Positions 20,990 through 31,100 of a stretch of 64,000 nt of DNA are shown in pieces. The notes under the pieces are model-generated. The model did not search any database. It saw only the letters and a program-made list of their open reading frames with translations, and was not told where the DNA came from. Made by a program: the position numbers and the translations under genes. The stretch is from assembly GCA_030737835.1 (NCBI GenBank), contig CM060852.1:21871868-21935867 (forward strand), written 5' to 3'. The stretch's first letter is position 1; each line of letters starts with the position of its first letter. This DNA comes from Acorus gramineus. Its lineage: Eukaryota; Streptophyta; Magnoliopsida; Acorales; Acoraceae.

Positions 20990-22375
20990 ATTTTTTTTTT
21001 ATTGGTAATGAAAATGTGCATTGCTATACGAAATGTTTTTTTACAAAAATTATTCAGGGCTGTATAAAATAGAGATCAGTAGGAAGAACCCCCTATCAAA
21101 GGAGGGAAGGAAGAACAGAGTTGACCTGCATCCATTTGGAGAGAAGAACAAACTAGAGATAACCAAAATGTTTAAGAACGAGTCACAGTCATCCTTGATA
21201 GATTTATGCAACCAGCGAACCCTCCATGGAACGATGGAGTTGAATGAAAGCCAATGTACGGAATGGCCAAGTAACAAGCTACCTCAAAAAGTTCTTCAAT
21301 ATGAGATGGCTAGAAATATATGAACTTGATGCAGCATGATGATCACGCTCTTCTGCTGACTCGATCAACTTTTAGGGATGCGAGGTCTGCAGACTCCTAC
21401 GATGCATTCCTATGAATATCAGGACGAAGGGTTTCAACGCGTCTGTTGATTCCTAAGAATACCAGAAACGATAAAATTCTATATAGTTGTTGATCCTCTT
21501 AGGATAATAAAATACAATAGAGAAAATAAACAAACTTTTAATAATCAATTTCTCCATAATCAATTGGTTTACATGCCATTTATAGAATAAAGAATCCATA
21601 ACTAATTAGGATCTCAACTGATTATCAAAATCTAAACTATCATACTAACAGATTATCTAAATCTGCAAAAATAACTAATACATCTTTATTTAATCCTAAC
21701 TAATATTCAAATTCGAATTCAAACTAATATTTGAAATTCAAATATAAATATAGTAAATCCTAATAAATGCATAAAATCCTAACAAACTCAAAACTGGCAA
21801 AAATAGTAAAAATAACTTTCATCCGTCAATTTGACCCCAAGACGATCTATGAATGCTCCAAAATTTGGTGCAATGCCGTGGCCACTATTCATGTAGGGCT
21901 CGTCGATACAAACACATGGACATATTATAATAGCGATTCTGATATACGGTTCGAAAGTTATAGCCGTTTCAAGTTACGGTGCTCCCAAACAATCAAAATG
22001 TCATCTCTTCTTCTGTTCCATTTGATCTCGGCCATTTATATAATGTGTGGCTATGATATCTGCATCAGAACTCTTACAAGGGGCCATTGAAAAACGTACC
22101 AAAATACAAGGATGCCGTAAAATCTACCCTACAAGTACTCCCAGTAAGTGCTCTGGTTCAGGCCAAATTTGAGGGAGTTAGAAGGATCCCTAAAAAGGAG
22201 CTTCTTTATGTTGAAAATGCATTTTGATAGGAGAATACCAAAAAAAAAACTTCTGTTGGAAGCTAAGTGAGAACCCCAAGATGCAGAGCGGATTGAATAC
22301 TCTACCCAATGACTAGTAGTTTCTATTGGTGAAGATGATCGAGACTTCAATGAAATATTTTGAGTCGTGTTACTG
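20990..22375 (-). mobile_element. LINE 3' fragment, split by a solo LTR
   Basis: A T-run with TTATTGGTAATG at 20990-21010 is the reverse complement of the LINE 3' end (CATTACCAATAA plus A-run). The minus-strand sequence includes GATGCAGGTCAACTCTG, like the 3' UTR of the full-length L1 (GATGCAGGTCGACCTGG at about 18461). The LTR at 21327-22067 interrupts it. The part beyond (about 22130-22200) repeats the RNase H tail NSLKFGLNQST seen at 20860. Confidence 0.55.
21327..22067 (-). mobile_element. Solo LTR (gypsy-type, TGATGCAG family)
   Basis: The ends TGATGCAG and CTGCATCA are exact inverse repeats of 8 bp. GAACT stands directly before (21322-21326) and directly after (22068-22072), a perfect 5-bp target duplication. 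The interior (CCTAAGAATACCAGAAACG, TTGATCCTCTTAGGATAA) is shared with repeats near 23640-23770 and 31510-31590, and in reverse complement with the LTR at 49852-50316. No internal region is present, so it is a solo LTR. Confidence 0.85.
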
Positions 22376-23112
22376 GGTTGCTCTTTTTAAGACAGTATTT
22401 GCCCCACCCGATAGTGTGCACAGGGATACTACAAATCTGTCTGCATGATAACTCGAAGCAGAATCCACCAGCGTTTACACTGATGATGGTGAATAAAATA
22501 CTTAAGAGGAACCCAAGTAAATCAAGACCTCAGTATTAAGTTCTGCAAAAACTCAATACTGGAATAGACTTTACGGAAAAAAAGAAAATCTTTTATGATT
22601 TTTGGATTTTTTTAATGGTTGGAATTCATGCCTCTATAGACATTGGAACGCCCTTTCAAGGCACCCCAAGAGGCCCAACCGCCCCCAATCTGGACCATTG
22701 GATCTTCAGTTACAATATTGACGGTTCACATTGATCACCATCAGATCACTACAACTGTGACTTGATTAATCTAACGGTGCACATTGCATCTGATGTTTCC
22801 AACACGTACATGGACAGTTCAAATTATATCTGATGAAAATGATCTCTACCATCCGATTAACCAAAAAGAAAATGCTCCAGCTCCTAGCAACTATGCCCAT
22901 GTTACAAGTGTGCCAATAAAGCGCCATATTGCACCAATCTTATATGCGCACGTGCGCGAATGGTGCTTAAACACTATGTGCATAACACCTTACCTTTAAT
23001 AAAGCAAAAAATATCTTACAACCATTACACTCTAAATAGTGCACAAGATTTTTCACTCTTGCCGATGTGGGACTAAAACACAACACACAAACTTACAAAC
23101 ATAGGACTCAAA
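22376..23112. other. Unassigned intergenic sequence
   Basis: No coding signal or complete element is recognised. Some short words (ACTTACAAACATAGGACTCAAAC) precede the direct repeat that begins near 23113. Confidence 0.45.
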
Positions 23113-23921
23113 CTTACAAAACACATAAAAATACATTCGAAAAACCACTAAGGGCCTATTTGGTTGACAAGTGGGATTGGGATTCTGTGAATCCTGAGAC
23201 TCTAAATACAGGTGAATTGGGATTGTGAATCATGTGACCCTATTTAGTAAAGAACAAGATTCAAAAAACAGTTTCAAGTAATTGATGGAATAGTTTTATG
23301 TTCTTGCAGCCACCGCAATGAGGAGATGTTCCATTGGATCCCATAACATATCCACATCTGTCGTCTAACCATGAACCATTTGTTTCCTTCTTCTCATAAA
23401 TATTAATTCAATTAAAATATTAATAATACTATAGAGTGTCCATCCTAATATGACTTCATTGTCTCTAGTAACTATAACACAACGGTTCATGGCTTACCTG
23501 TGTTAAGGGTGGGTCTTAGGTTCGAGTTTTGATGCTAACTTACCCACCTGTTTTTTTGGTAAAATTTTGAAAGAATTTTCTGTGGGACCAGTTGACCCGA
23601 TCAACCTTCAGGGATGCGAGATCTATAGGCTCCAACGACGCTGTTGATTATTGAAGAATACCAGGACGATGGGCTTCAACGGGTCTATTGATTCAACGAG
23701 TCTGTTGATTCCTCAAAATACTAGAAATGATAGAAATCTATGTATTTGCTAATCCTCATAGGATAACAACAATACAATAGAGAAAATAAAGTTTTATTAT
23801 CAAAAGTCTTTCTTAATAATGTGATTACAAATTTATTTATAGAGCAGAGAATCGTTACAAACAAGTATCTCAACAAATATTTAAATTACTCAAATCACAA
23901 TTAAAACCACTATAATGGTTG
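23113..23921. repeat. Direct repeat, copy 1 (partner at 31101-31745)
   Basis: From CTTACAAAACACATAAAAAT onward this segment aligns with 31101-31745, including TTATGTTCTTGCAGCCAC, TAATACTATAGAGTGTCCATC, the SINE-like block and GACCCGATCAACC. About 120 bp starting AAGGGCCTATTTGG (23151-23273) is present here and absent in copy 2, so it looks like a small MITE-type insertion. The repeat ends where a copia LTR fragment begins. Confidence 0.75.
23460..23575 (+). repeat. SINE-like, tRNA-related sequence (copy 1)
   Basis: ACTATAACACAACGGTTCATGG followed about 40 bp later by GGTTCGAGTTTTG resembles polymerase-III A-box and B-box spacing (B-box consensus GGTTCGANNCC). Similar blocks head plant tRNA-derived SINEs. 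The A box is poor and no poly(T/A) tail is clear, so this is a tentative relic. Confidence 0.35.
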
Positions 23922-24246
23922 AGATACAAAAAAACCTTCCAAAACCTTTCATGGAGTTATCCTCTCTTGAACCCTCTCAACCTCTCTTCTATGGATCTCT
24001 TTATTTTGTCTATGCTAGCCAGCCAAGTTTTACCCTGAAACCTTAGAAGATATTTATATAGATAAATAACTTCCTCTCCAAGTAATCTCCTAACAAACAA
24101 ATATGTTTTTTGATTTTAGGAGATTCACTTTATATCTTAATTAAGATCAAATCTTAATTAATCTACCAATTAGGTGCCCACCCTAATTTGATTTCATCAT
24201 GGCCATCCGATGGTGATACACCGGATCGAGACATAATCCCAACAAT
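23922..24246 (-). mobile_element. Ty1/copia LTR, truncated
   Basis: This is the reverse complement of about two-thirds of the solo LTR at 47929-48417. It ends on this strand as ATAATCCCAACA (LTR start TGTTGGGATTAT on the minus strand). The following ATCTCCATCTTGG is, on the minus strand, CCAAGATGGAGAT, a typical copia polypurine tract just before the 3' LTR. The LTR 3' portion (about 110 bp) is missing at 23921. Confidence 0.75.
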
Positions 24247-24679
24247 CTCCATCTTGGTTCGAATTCGGTTAAACTCCGACTTCCATGAACCCTTGAAGAT
24301 TTATGTTGATGTCTTCATCTCGCTCTACAAACTCCACTTGGCTGGAAAAGGATTCTGTTCTTCCGGAAGTCTGCACCACTACATCTTCAAGTCAATATCT
24401 TGACTTGGTAATCACGTGAATCTGTCACATGCTTCATGTGTCTTTCTGAAAAAGGATAGTCTGAACTCCACCTTGAACAAGTTACACCAAGCGCTCGCGA
24501 GATCCGAATAACTGGACTCGCTTTTTACCTAAACCACCTCAGACGCCACCCGGGTTCAGGACGCTTTCTCTGTGTTGCGTCTCTGAAGAAGAATTTGGAC
24601 TCCACCTTTAACAAACACACCACACTCTCGCAAGCTCCGAACCTGGACTTGCTTTTTACTTGAACTACTTGGGACGTAA
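24247..24679 (-). mobile_element. Copia internal-region remnant between opposed LTRs
   Basis: The sequence lies between a minus-strand LTR and a plus-strand LTR of the same family. It includes a ~110-bp unit repeated once, marked by CTCCACCTTGAAC / CTCCACCTTTAAC and by GGACTCGCTTTTTACCT / GGACTTGCTTTTTACTT. No gag or pol reading is visible. Confidence 0.5.
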
Positions 24680-24815
24680 CTGTTGGATTATGTCTCGATC
24701 CGGTGTATCACATCGGATGGCCATTATGAAACCATATTAGGTTGGCCACCTAATGAGTTGAATATTATTTAAGATTTAGTCTTAATTTCTTTAGATAAAG
24801 TGCATTCCACAAACC
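24680..24815 (+). mobile_element. Ty1/copia LTR 5' fragment
   Basis: TGTTGGATTATGTCTCGATC at 24680 matches the start of the LTR at 47929, and the match continues through CATCGGATGGCCAT to about 24790. It is in opposite orientation to the related LTR at 23922-24246, so the two starts face each other. It breaks off where gypsy integrase sequence begins. Confidence 0.7.
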
Positions 24816-25070
24816 TGAGACTTCGACTCCTTCAACATCCACCAAGCAGTAGGCATTTCCGGAATAGGCATGGGTGATCACATAGGGTCCCTCCCATGTG
24901 GGTTGTAGCTTGCCTTTTGGGTGGGGCTGCCTTGATGGCATGATTTGCTTAAGTACTAGCTCCCCAATTTTAAATCTTCTCTCTATTACCTTCTTTTCAA
25001 ATGCCCTTGCCAGCCTCCTTTGGTAGGCATGGGCATGGTCTGTGGCTCCTAATTTCTTTCGTCTCCCCTT
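24816..25070 (-). pseudogene. Gypsy integrase C-terminal fragment
   Basis: Minus-strand reading gives RRLARAFEKKVIERRFKIG, ELVLKQIMPS, then PKGKLQPTWEGPYVITHAYS and GNAYCLVDVEG. This is the standard end of a plant gypsy integrase, normally just before the pol stop. It stands alone without the catalytic core. Confidence 0.8.
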
Positions 25071-25099
25071 TTTTTTTGTTTTGTGGGTTTTTTTTTCTT

Positions 25100-25530
25100 T
25101 TTAGGAAAGCATGTAAACAAATATGTACAGGAATGAGGAATGAAAGCTGTTTATCATTTTTTTTCGATTTTTTGTTTTTTTTTTAAAAGCATGAAAACAA
25201 ATATATACAGGAGTTGAAAGCATAAGCTGATAAACAAATCTTTTTTGTTTTGTTTTTTTTTTTTTTTTTTGAAAGCATGTAAACAAATATGTACAAGAAT
25301 GAGAAATGAAAGCTGTTTAGCATGTTTTTTATTTTTTTTTATTTTTTGTGTTTAGGAAAGCATGTAAACAAATATGTACATGATTTGGAAGCATAAGCTG
25401 ATAAAGAAATGTTTTGGATTTTTTTGTTTTTAGGAAAGCATGGAAACAAATATATACAAGAGTTTTGAATGAAAGCTTATCAGCATATATTTTTTGGATT
25501 TCTTTTTGTTTAGGAAAGCATGTAAAGGTT
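25100..25530. repeat. Tandem repeat, about 80-bp unit, six degenerate copies
   Basis: Each unit has a long T-rich run and then AAAGCATGTAAACAAATATG, at about 25106, 25186, 25272, 25357, 25436 and 25515. Alternate copies carry GAATGAAAGCTGTTTA or GAAGCATAAGCTGATAAA, hinting at a higher-order 160-bp unit. It lies between gag and the integrase tail of the gypsy element. Confidence 0.8.
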
Positions 25531-25611
25531 TGAAAATATGAAAGTATGTGAAAGATAGTATATGTAGCACTGAAGGGTGGCCTCCAGGAATGATAGTGCA
25601 AGGTGAGTCCT

Positions 25612-27102
25612 CTATGGAGGCTCAAATTGAAGGATCTTCAGGGAGATGATACATGAATTATCTGATGTATCATTGGTTGTGTTTTGATTGTCCTCTATTT
25701 TGAAGCGCGTTTGGTGCCTTCTTAACCACTGCTGCTCAGCATCTATTCTGACAGCATCTATCAGAATATCAAAGCCTAAATCCCATCGAAAATGCAAGTG
25801 GAGCTTGACCTGCCATAGACTCTTAGCAGGAAGAGAATTTTTCCTCAAAGGGGGGTCAGTCAATAAAGATGTGGATATGGATAAGTAAGTCACAAAAGTG
25901 ACTACTGACTGAACAGGTGCAAGGGAGCACGGTTTACCATAATGTTGAGGCCCTAATGATGATGGGGGTAAAAACTCATCAGTTGGTGCAATTAGGGGCT
26001 GGTGGGCCAGATCTGGAATAATTGATTTGGATACGACGGGGGAATTCGGAGGGAGCTCGTCAGACAGATAGGATGGCAAGTCGAGTGGATCTGACAATTG
26101 GGATGGCTCGACTGCTCCCTCAAATTGTGCATTTTTAAATATAAGTGGTTCTGATTTGAGAACTTGCATAATTGGTTGAACCAGATCTTGATCCATCTCA
26201 GAATCAAGATTTGAGTCATCTGAGGCCACCAAGGCTGGTTTGACAGGCATTGATATGATTTGATCTTGAGCAGGTAGAGACAAGGGGTATTTAGATTCAA
26301 TTGGTTGCAAGGCTTGGATGATGGATTCAGGTTGTACTAGAGTATGGTAAAAGACTCGTACAGAGCTCTGGACTCAGGCTCTGCAACATCATGTCAATTT
26401 CTAGACATTCCGTTAATTGCACGCCAGTTCGGTGCACGAGGGTGCGCCACTTTGGCACTTACTGCTCAAATTCCTCCCTAGGCCTCATTCTTTCTACGAT
26501 CAGGTCTGAAATAGAGGGGGTCCTAATCCTTTGATAACCGTAGTAGCCTAAAAACTTCTTGCTTACAGCCGAGAAGTCTAACAAATGATCTATAGGGAGG
26601 GTGGAGAACCACTGCAGTGCTTCTCCTTCCAATGATTTTTGGAAGAGGAATACCAGTATAGGTTGGTTATCTAGAAATGGTCGGGCGTCTAGATAAAAGG
26701 CGGTCAAATGAATGTCTGGGTCTCCACGACCATTGTACCGACAAAATTTTGAGATTTTAAATCCCTCCGGTAGGTCGACTGATGGGATCTGTCTCAGGTT
26801 GTGCAGAGACATGTGTTTGGGGGCAGAAGGACAGTCTCGAAGAGATTTCTCCGGATGGTTTCATCCAATGTTTCTCCCCTGGGAGGGCTGTTTAGCTGTC
26901 CCAGGTTGGGGGTGGGCTGGTAAGGGCTCGGGGCAGAAACGCTTGAGAATATTGGATTCGCGGGGGCCGGTGGGGCAAAGGAAAAGAGGCTTGGACTTGG
27001 ATTTACTGAGAAGCCGGGTATTGGTAGTGTATTGGGGGTGGGACAAGCCTTGGGGGTCTTAACAGAAAGTTCCTGCTTCAAGTTCTTGGCCGATGAGATC
27101 AT
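25612..27102 (-). pseudogene. Gypsy gag polyprotein, broken
   Basis: Minus-strand pieces in order: a Pro/Ser-rich N-terminus from ATG 27102 (NLKQELSVKTPKAC), a retrotransposon gag domain at about 26812-26459 (FCRYNGRGDPDIHLTAF, FQKSLEGEALQWFSTLP), and an acidic Pro-rich region (26310-25612). The GDPxxHLxxF and ALxWF words are diagnostic of the gag domain that forms the capsid-like particle. Frame changes near 26800 and 26450 and a missing zinc knuckle show it is defective. Confidence 0.8.
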
Positions 27103-27299
27103 TGAACATGTCCTCGATCGACTGGTATCCTAGGGTAACCATCCTCTCCTCTAGGTGGCTGAAGAGTTAGGCGGTTTGGTCTCCCTGGTTGTCTTTCTCC
27201 TCTACTATTTTCTCCTGGGTGTAGGCCTCCATGGTGTGAATATGAAAAAGCCTAGGTGTAGATGAATGAAGATTTAAAGCAGTAAATAAAGCGGTAAAG

Positions 27300-27470
27300 G
27301 GGTGCGTAGTTGTGTGCGGCTTAAAATAATAAAGCGGTGCGCAACTGTGTGCGGCTTAAAGCAATAAAGGGCTGCGCAGCTGTGTGCGGCTTAAAGCAGT
27401 AAAGGGGTGCGCAGCTGTGTGCGGCTTAAAGCAATGAAAGGGGTGCACAACTGTGTGCGGCTTAAAGCAG
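27300..27470. repeat. Tandem 35-bp repeat in gypsy leader
   Basis: GTGTGCGGCTTAAA recurs with starts of GCGGCTTAAA at 27317, 27351, 27387, 27421 and 27457, giving a period of 34-36 bp over five copies. Each unit also holds GTGCGCAGCTGTGT or a variant. It lies in the untranslated leader between primer-binding site and gag. Confidence 0.85.
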
Positions 27471-27617
27471 TAAAGAATGTTGTAATGCAATGTAGAGGAG
27501 GGTCAAACTTGAGGGGAGGGGAAATCCCAGTTTTCCTAGAGGGGTGATGGCATTCTAGTCAGGTTATTGGAAGGAAGTAGAAGAGGATTACCTTTTGTTG
27601 TCTTTCACGAGAGAGGT

Positions 27618-27636
27618 CCCACCGTGATCGCCAAGC
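27618..27636 (-). other. Candidate primer-binding site of the gypsy element
   Basis: On the minus strand the LTR end is followed by GCTTGGCGATCACGGTGGG. A TGGCG start immediately after the LTR is usual where a tRNA 3' CCA-end primes reverse transcription. I cannot name the tRNA with certainty. Confidence 0.45.
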
Positions 27637-28658
27637 TATCGGTATCGGATTTTGAAAAAAGGGCTGTTGTTGGGGGTGCTCCGGAAAGGCTTCCTCCCTC
27701 TCTTCCTCCTTGTCCTTTCGGGGTCTGCGTGTGTGGGTTCTTTGGAGGCTCGGATCCGAAGAGCTGCGCCTTGGCGGGCTTGGTCGGATCGTCTCTCAGA
27801 AGGGGTGGTGGGGGGTTTCGTTTTTGGCTGAGACGGCCGACGGGTCCACAGGAGGATTCAGGGGTTGTTGTGATCGCCACCTGCTTTTTAAAAGTTGGGG
27901 CGGATTTGATTGCCTTCATGTGGTAGTTTGTGGGGTCTCTGCTCTGAGACACGGGCATGCCGTACATAAAGGTGAAGACAAGGATCCTCTTCTGCTTCAG
28001 GAACTTGACTAAAGGAGAATCGGGACTTAGGTGGCCTAGGGGAAGGACCGGCTAGTTGGATTTAGCTACCTGGTGGGGGGCGGCTGGGTAAAAGTAGCTG
28101 CCTGGGAGTGTCCACGCTTTGATTTATAGTAAAAGAGGTGTAGGGGAGTGTAAACTGGACAATAGATCAAAATGGATAATAGGGTACTTGATTTGACCTC
28201 CCATTAGATCTTTGTTCTCTGACAATGTCAAGGCCAGGGGCGGCTAGTGTTAACTAGCCGCCTGGTGAGGGGCGGCTACTCTCAGGTAGCCGCCCCCATC
28301 ATAACCTGCCAAACATCCCATCTCTGACAAGCGGTGGCTTGGGTCGATTACTAAGGTCGAACCGGCTGAGATGGGGCGGCTAAAAGGGATAATCTGCCGC
28401 AATCATGCTTTCTTTATGTCCCATCCAGGAAGGCGGTTTGGGGTCGGTTTGGGGGGGGGGGGGGGCTAGTTGGAAATAGCCACCTGGTATGGGGCGGCTA
28501 CCCATGTCCAGGCTTTTAGATTTTTCTAAGTGTTGGACTTAGGGTTTCCGGTCTTGGTTTCTAAGGGAGTTTTCTATTAGATGTCCAAATGTAGTCGTTT
28601 CCAATATTACTTAAAGTAAATTTCTTTTCTTTGGACGGTCAAAATTAGGGTATCCGCA
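27637..28658 (-). mobile_element. Gypsy LTR (about 1.0 kb) with GCC-box-like motif array
   Basis: The limits come from comparison with the solo LTR at 37295-38566: both share CGGTATCGGATTTT at the left and GGACGGTCAAAATTAGG then a CA end at the right. GGCGGCT or its complement AGCCGCC occurs at 28079, 28239, 28256, 28271, 28288, 28375 and 28493, several as inverted pairs. A poly(G) run sits at about 28451-28465. This copy lacks about 250 bp present in the solo LTR (near 37790-38040). Confidence 0.8.
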
Positions 28659-30894
28659 CTCAGGGATTCTTTCGCTCTTTTTGCGGTCTTCGCCAAGGTG
28701 ATCCTCTCTCCCCCCTGCTATTTGTTATTGCTATGCAGGCCTTCTCTACTATTATCAAAAATGAAGTGGCCATTGGAAGGGTAGGAAAATTTATCTCCTC
28801 CCATCTTAATGTCTCGCACCTTTGTTTCACTGACGACCTCATCCTCTTCTCGGATGCCACTGATGAGACAGCCCATGCTGTTCACTCCATGTTTGAGAAA
28901 TTTTCCAGCTACTCTGGTCTACACCTCAACCCTGATAAAAGCCAAGTATTTACAAATGGCGAGAACTCTTCATTCCCCTTTATCCTGGGGATCGATATAC
29001 ACAGTCTCCCCGTGCGCTACCTTGGTGTTCCTCTATTCACAGGTTCCCTCACACACACAATGTGTCTGCCACTCATTGATAAAGTTCGCAAAAAGGTGCA
29101 CTCCTGGACTGGCTTCTTGCTCTCTAAAGCAGGCAAAATTGAACTCATCAAGTCTGTTCTCCTCAGTTATAGCCATTATTGGACTTCTGGCTTTGTCCTC
29201 CTGAAAAAAACTGTTAAAGATCTAGAAAAATTAATGCGCAGTTTCCTATGGTCTGCGGAAGGGGGTATTCAGAAACATAAACAACATTAGGTAGCATGGC
29301 CTTCCATTTGTTCCCCAATTCATGAGGGAGGTCTGGGTATTAAACGCATTGTTGAGTGGAATGAGGCGGCCCTTGGTACTCGGTTTTGGGAATTGGCTTC
29401 GCATAAACCTTCCCAATGCTCTCTCTGGATGCAAAAGCGATATCTTTCAAAAGGCAGCATATGGACTTCTCAACCTCCTTCCTCATGCTCGTGGTCCTGG
29501 CGAAGAATAATAAAGACTCGTGAAAGGGTCCAAAAAGATGTCATTTATATCATTTTCAATGGACTCTCAATCAACCTATGGGATGATCCCTGGTTAAATG
29601 GTTTTGGCCTTAAACACCACTTTAATGGCTCTGTTTCACTTCTTTGGGGTCCACCAGGTGCTTCTACTGTTCACTCTCTGATCTCAAATGGTGAATGGAA
29701 AAAGCATCCCCGATGGCCCTCCTCCTTTGATCATGTCTGGAATCTCATCACCAATCTTGAAGTGGGGGGAACAGGCACAGATACTCTCGTTTGGAAAGGA
29801 CACAAATCAGGACAGATTAATACCTATGCTGCTTGGAATGTTTTCAGGCAACAGTCGATCATCTGTCCATGGGCTCAATTCCTTTGGCATCCTATCCAAG
29901 TACAAAGGCACTCTTTTCTCTGCTGGCAAGCCATTCTAAACAAGCTGCCCACCCGTGCCCGACTTCAAGCTCATGGATTGTCCCTGTCTAACTCTTGTGG
30001 ACTATGCAACATTGAAAGAGAATCGGTTGAGCACCTATTTATTCATTGCTCCTTCTCTGCCTATGTATGGACAGCACTGCTGAAATCCTTGGGGCTAAGG
30101 AGAAAAAGGTTTCCCAACCTTACTGAACACATCAGCTGGTTCATCTCTCTTGCTAAATCTCCATCGGAAAGGATGGTTCTCTTATCCCTTCTCACTCAGA
30201 CCTTTTGGTTAATCTGGTTAGAACGCAACTCCCGTATCTTCAAAGACAAGCAGTGTAACAAAGTCATTATGGTCAGACGGATAATACAAGCCACAAAATC
30301 CAGTCTCCAGAGAAGTGCTTTAGAAAACTCTGATTCATGCCTCGCCCCTCGCATTACTTCTGTCTTTGGAGTACCTTTCAAGGATAAGCCAAACGTCTTA
30401 ACTCCAGTGGTATGGTCTCCTCCCCCTATTGGATGGCACAAAGCAAACTCTGATGGATCTCACTCGGAGGACAGGTTGGTTATGGAGCTCTTCTCCGCAC
30501 CTCTGATGGAGACTGCATTTTAGCTTCTTCTGCCAGAGTTCGGGTCTGTTCGATTAATCTCCTTGAACTCAAAAGAGTGGTAGCGGGAATCCAGTTGGAG
30601 CAAAGCATAGATGCTCAACAAGTTTGGAGTGAAACAGATTCAACCACAATTGTTGCCTGGGCTCAAGGAAAAGGCACCATCCCTTGGACTGCATTTAGGG
30701 ACATTCACACTCTTAATAGCATTACCTCATCTTTTCTACAGTGGAAGATTTCCCATATATATCGCGAAGGAAATAGAACAGCTAACTTGCTTGCTGCTCA
30801 TCAATCTCAGATGGGACACTCTATCTTTAGACAGACTATGCTTTGGGAGCCTCTAAAGCAATTAATCAAGGAGGACCGAGATGGTTGTGTGTAG
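28659..30894 (+). pseudogene. L1 ORF2 3' part (RT, zinc finger, RNase H)
   Basis: The RT palm region reads GFFRSFCGLRQGDPLSPLLF, then SHLCFTDDLILFSD, where the catalytic FADD is FTDD. The thumb includes LPVRYLGVPLFTGSL and KAGKIELIKSVLLS. There is a stop near 29289. The zinc-binding segment KLPTRARLQAHGLS, CGLCNIERESVEHLF lies at about 29941-30040. RNase H begins WHKANSDGSHSED at about 30435, is frameshifted near 30470, and ends with ETDSTTIVAWAQGKG and ISHIYREGNRTANLL before TAG at 30892. It is a decayed copy of the same clade as the L1s at 9175 and 45464. Confidence 0.85.
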
Positions 30895-31100
30895 ATCAGA
30901 AAATGTTAATTTTCAGGCCCAGTTTAGTGAGCATCTCCTTCTTTTCTTTCCTCCTAAGATCCCGCACACTGATTTTGTAAAATAGTATCACCTTGACTAC
31001 TCTTAATCCTCCCTCTTATCTTCTACCACTTCAAAGTATTTTTGTACATTTGTAAGTTTTGCAAGGAATAAAAATTTATTTACCAAGCAAAAAAAAAAAA
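28659..31100 (+). mobile_element. L1-type LINE, 3' part
   Basis: It begins abruptly inside the RT domain right after the gypsy LTR and runs through RT, zinc-binding and RNase H regions to a 3' UTR and A-run at about 31089-31100. The LINE 5' half is not found to the left, so it was lost or removed by rearrangement. Its poly(A) is directly followed by direct repeat copy 2 (31101). Confidence 0.85.

Larger units (their letters stand above)
24816..28658 (-). mobile_element. Ty3/gypsy retrotransposon (Tat/Athila-like), pol mostly missing
   Basis: In minus-strand order: LTR (28658-27637), primer-binding site, leader with tandem repeats, gag (about 27102-25612), a T-rich tandem repeat zone, then only the C-terminal part of integrase. 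Protease, RT and RNase H are absent and no second LTR is present on the left. The LTR has a closely related solo copy at 37295-38566. The integrase tail style (KLQPTWEGPYVITHAYSG) is what I associate with the Tat/Athila side of Ty3/gypsy. Confidence 0.75.
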
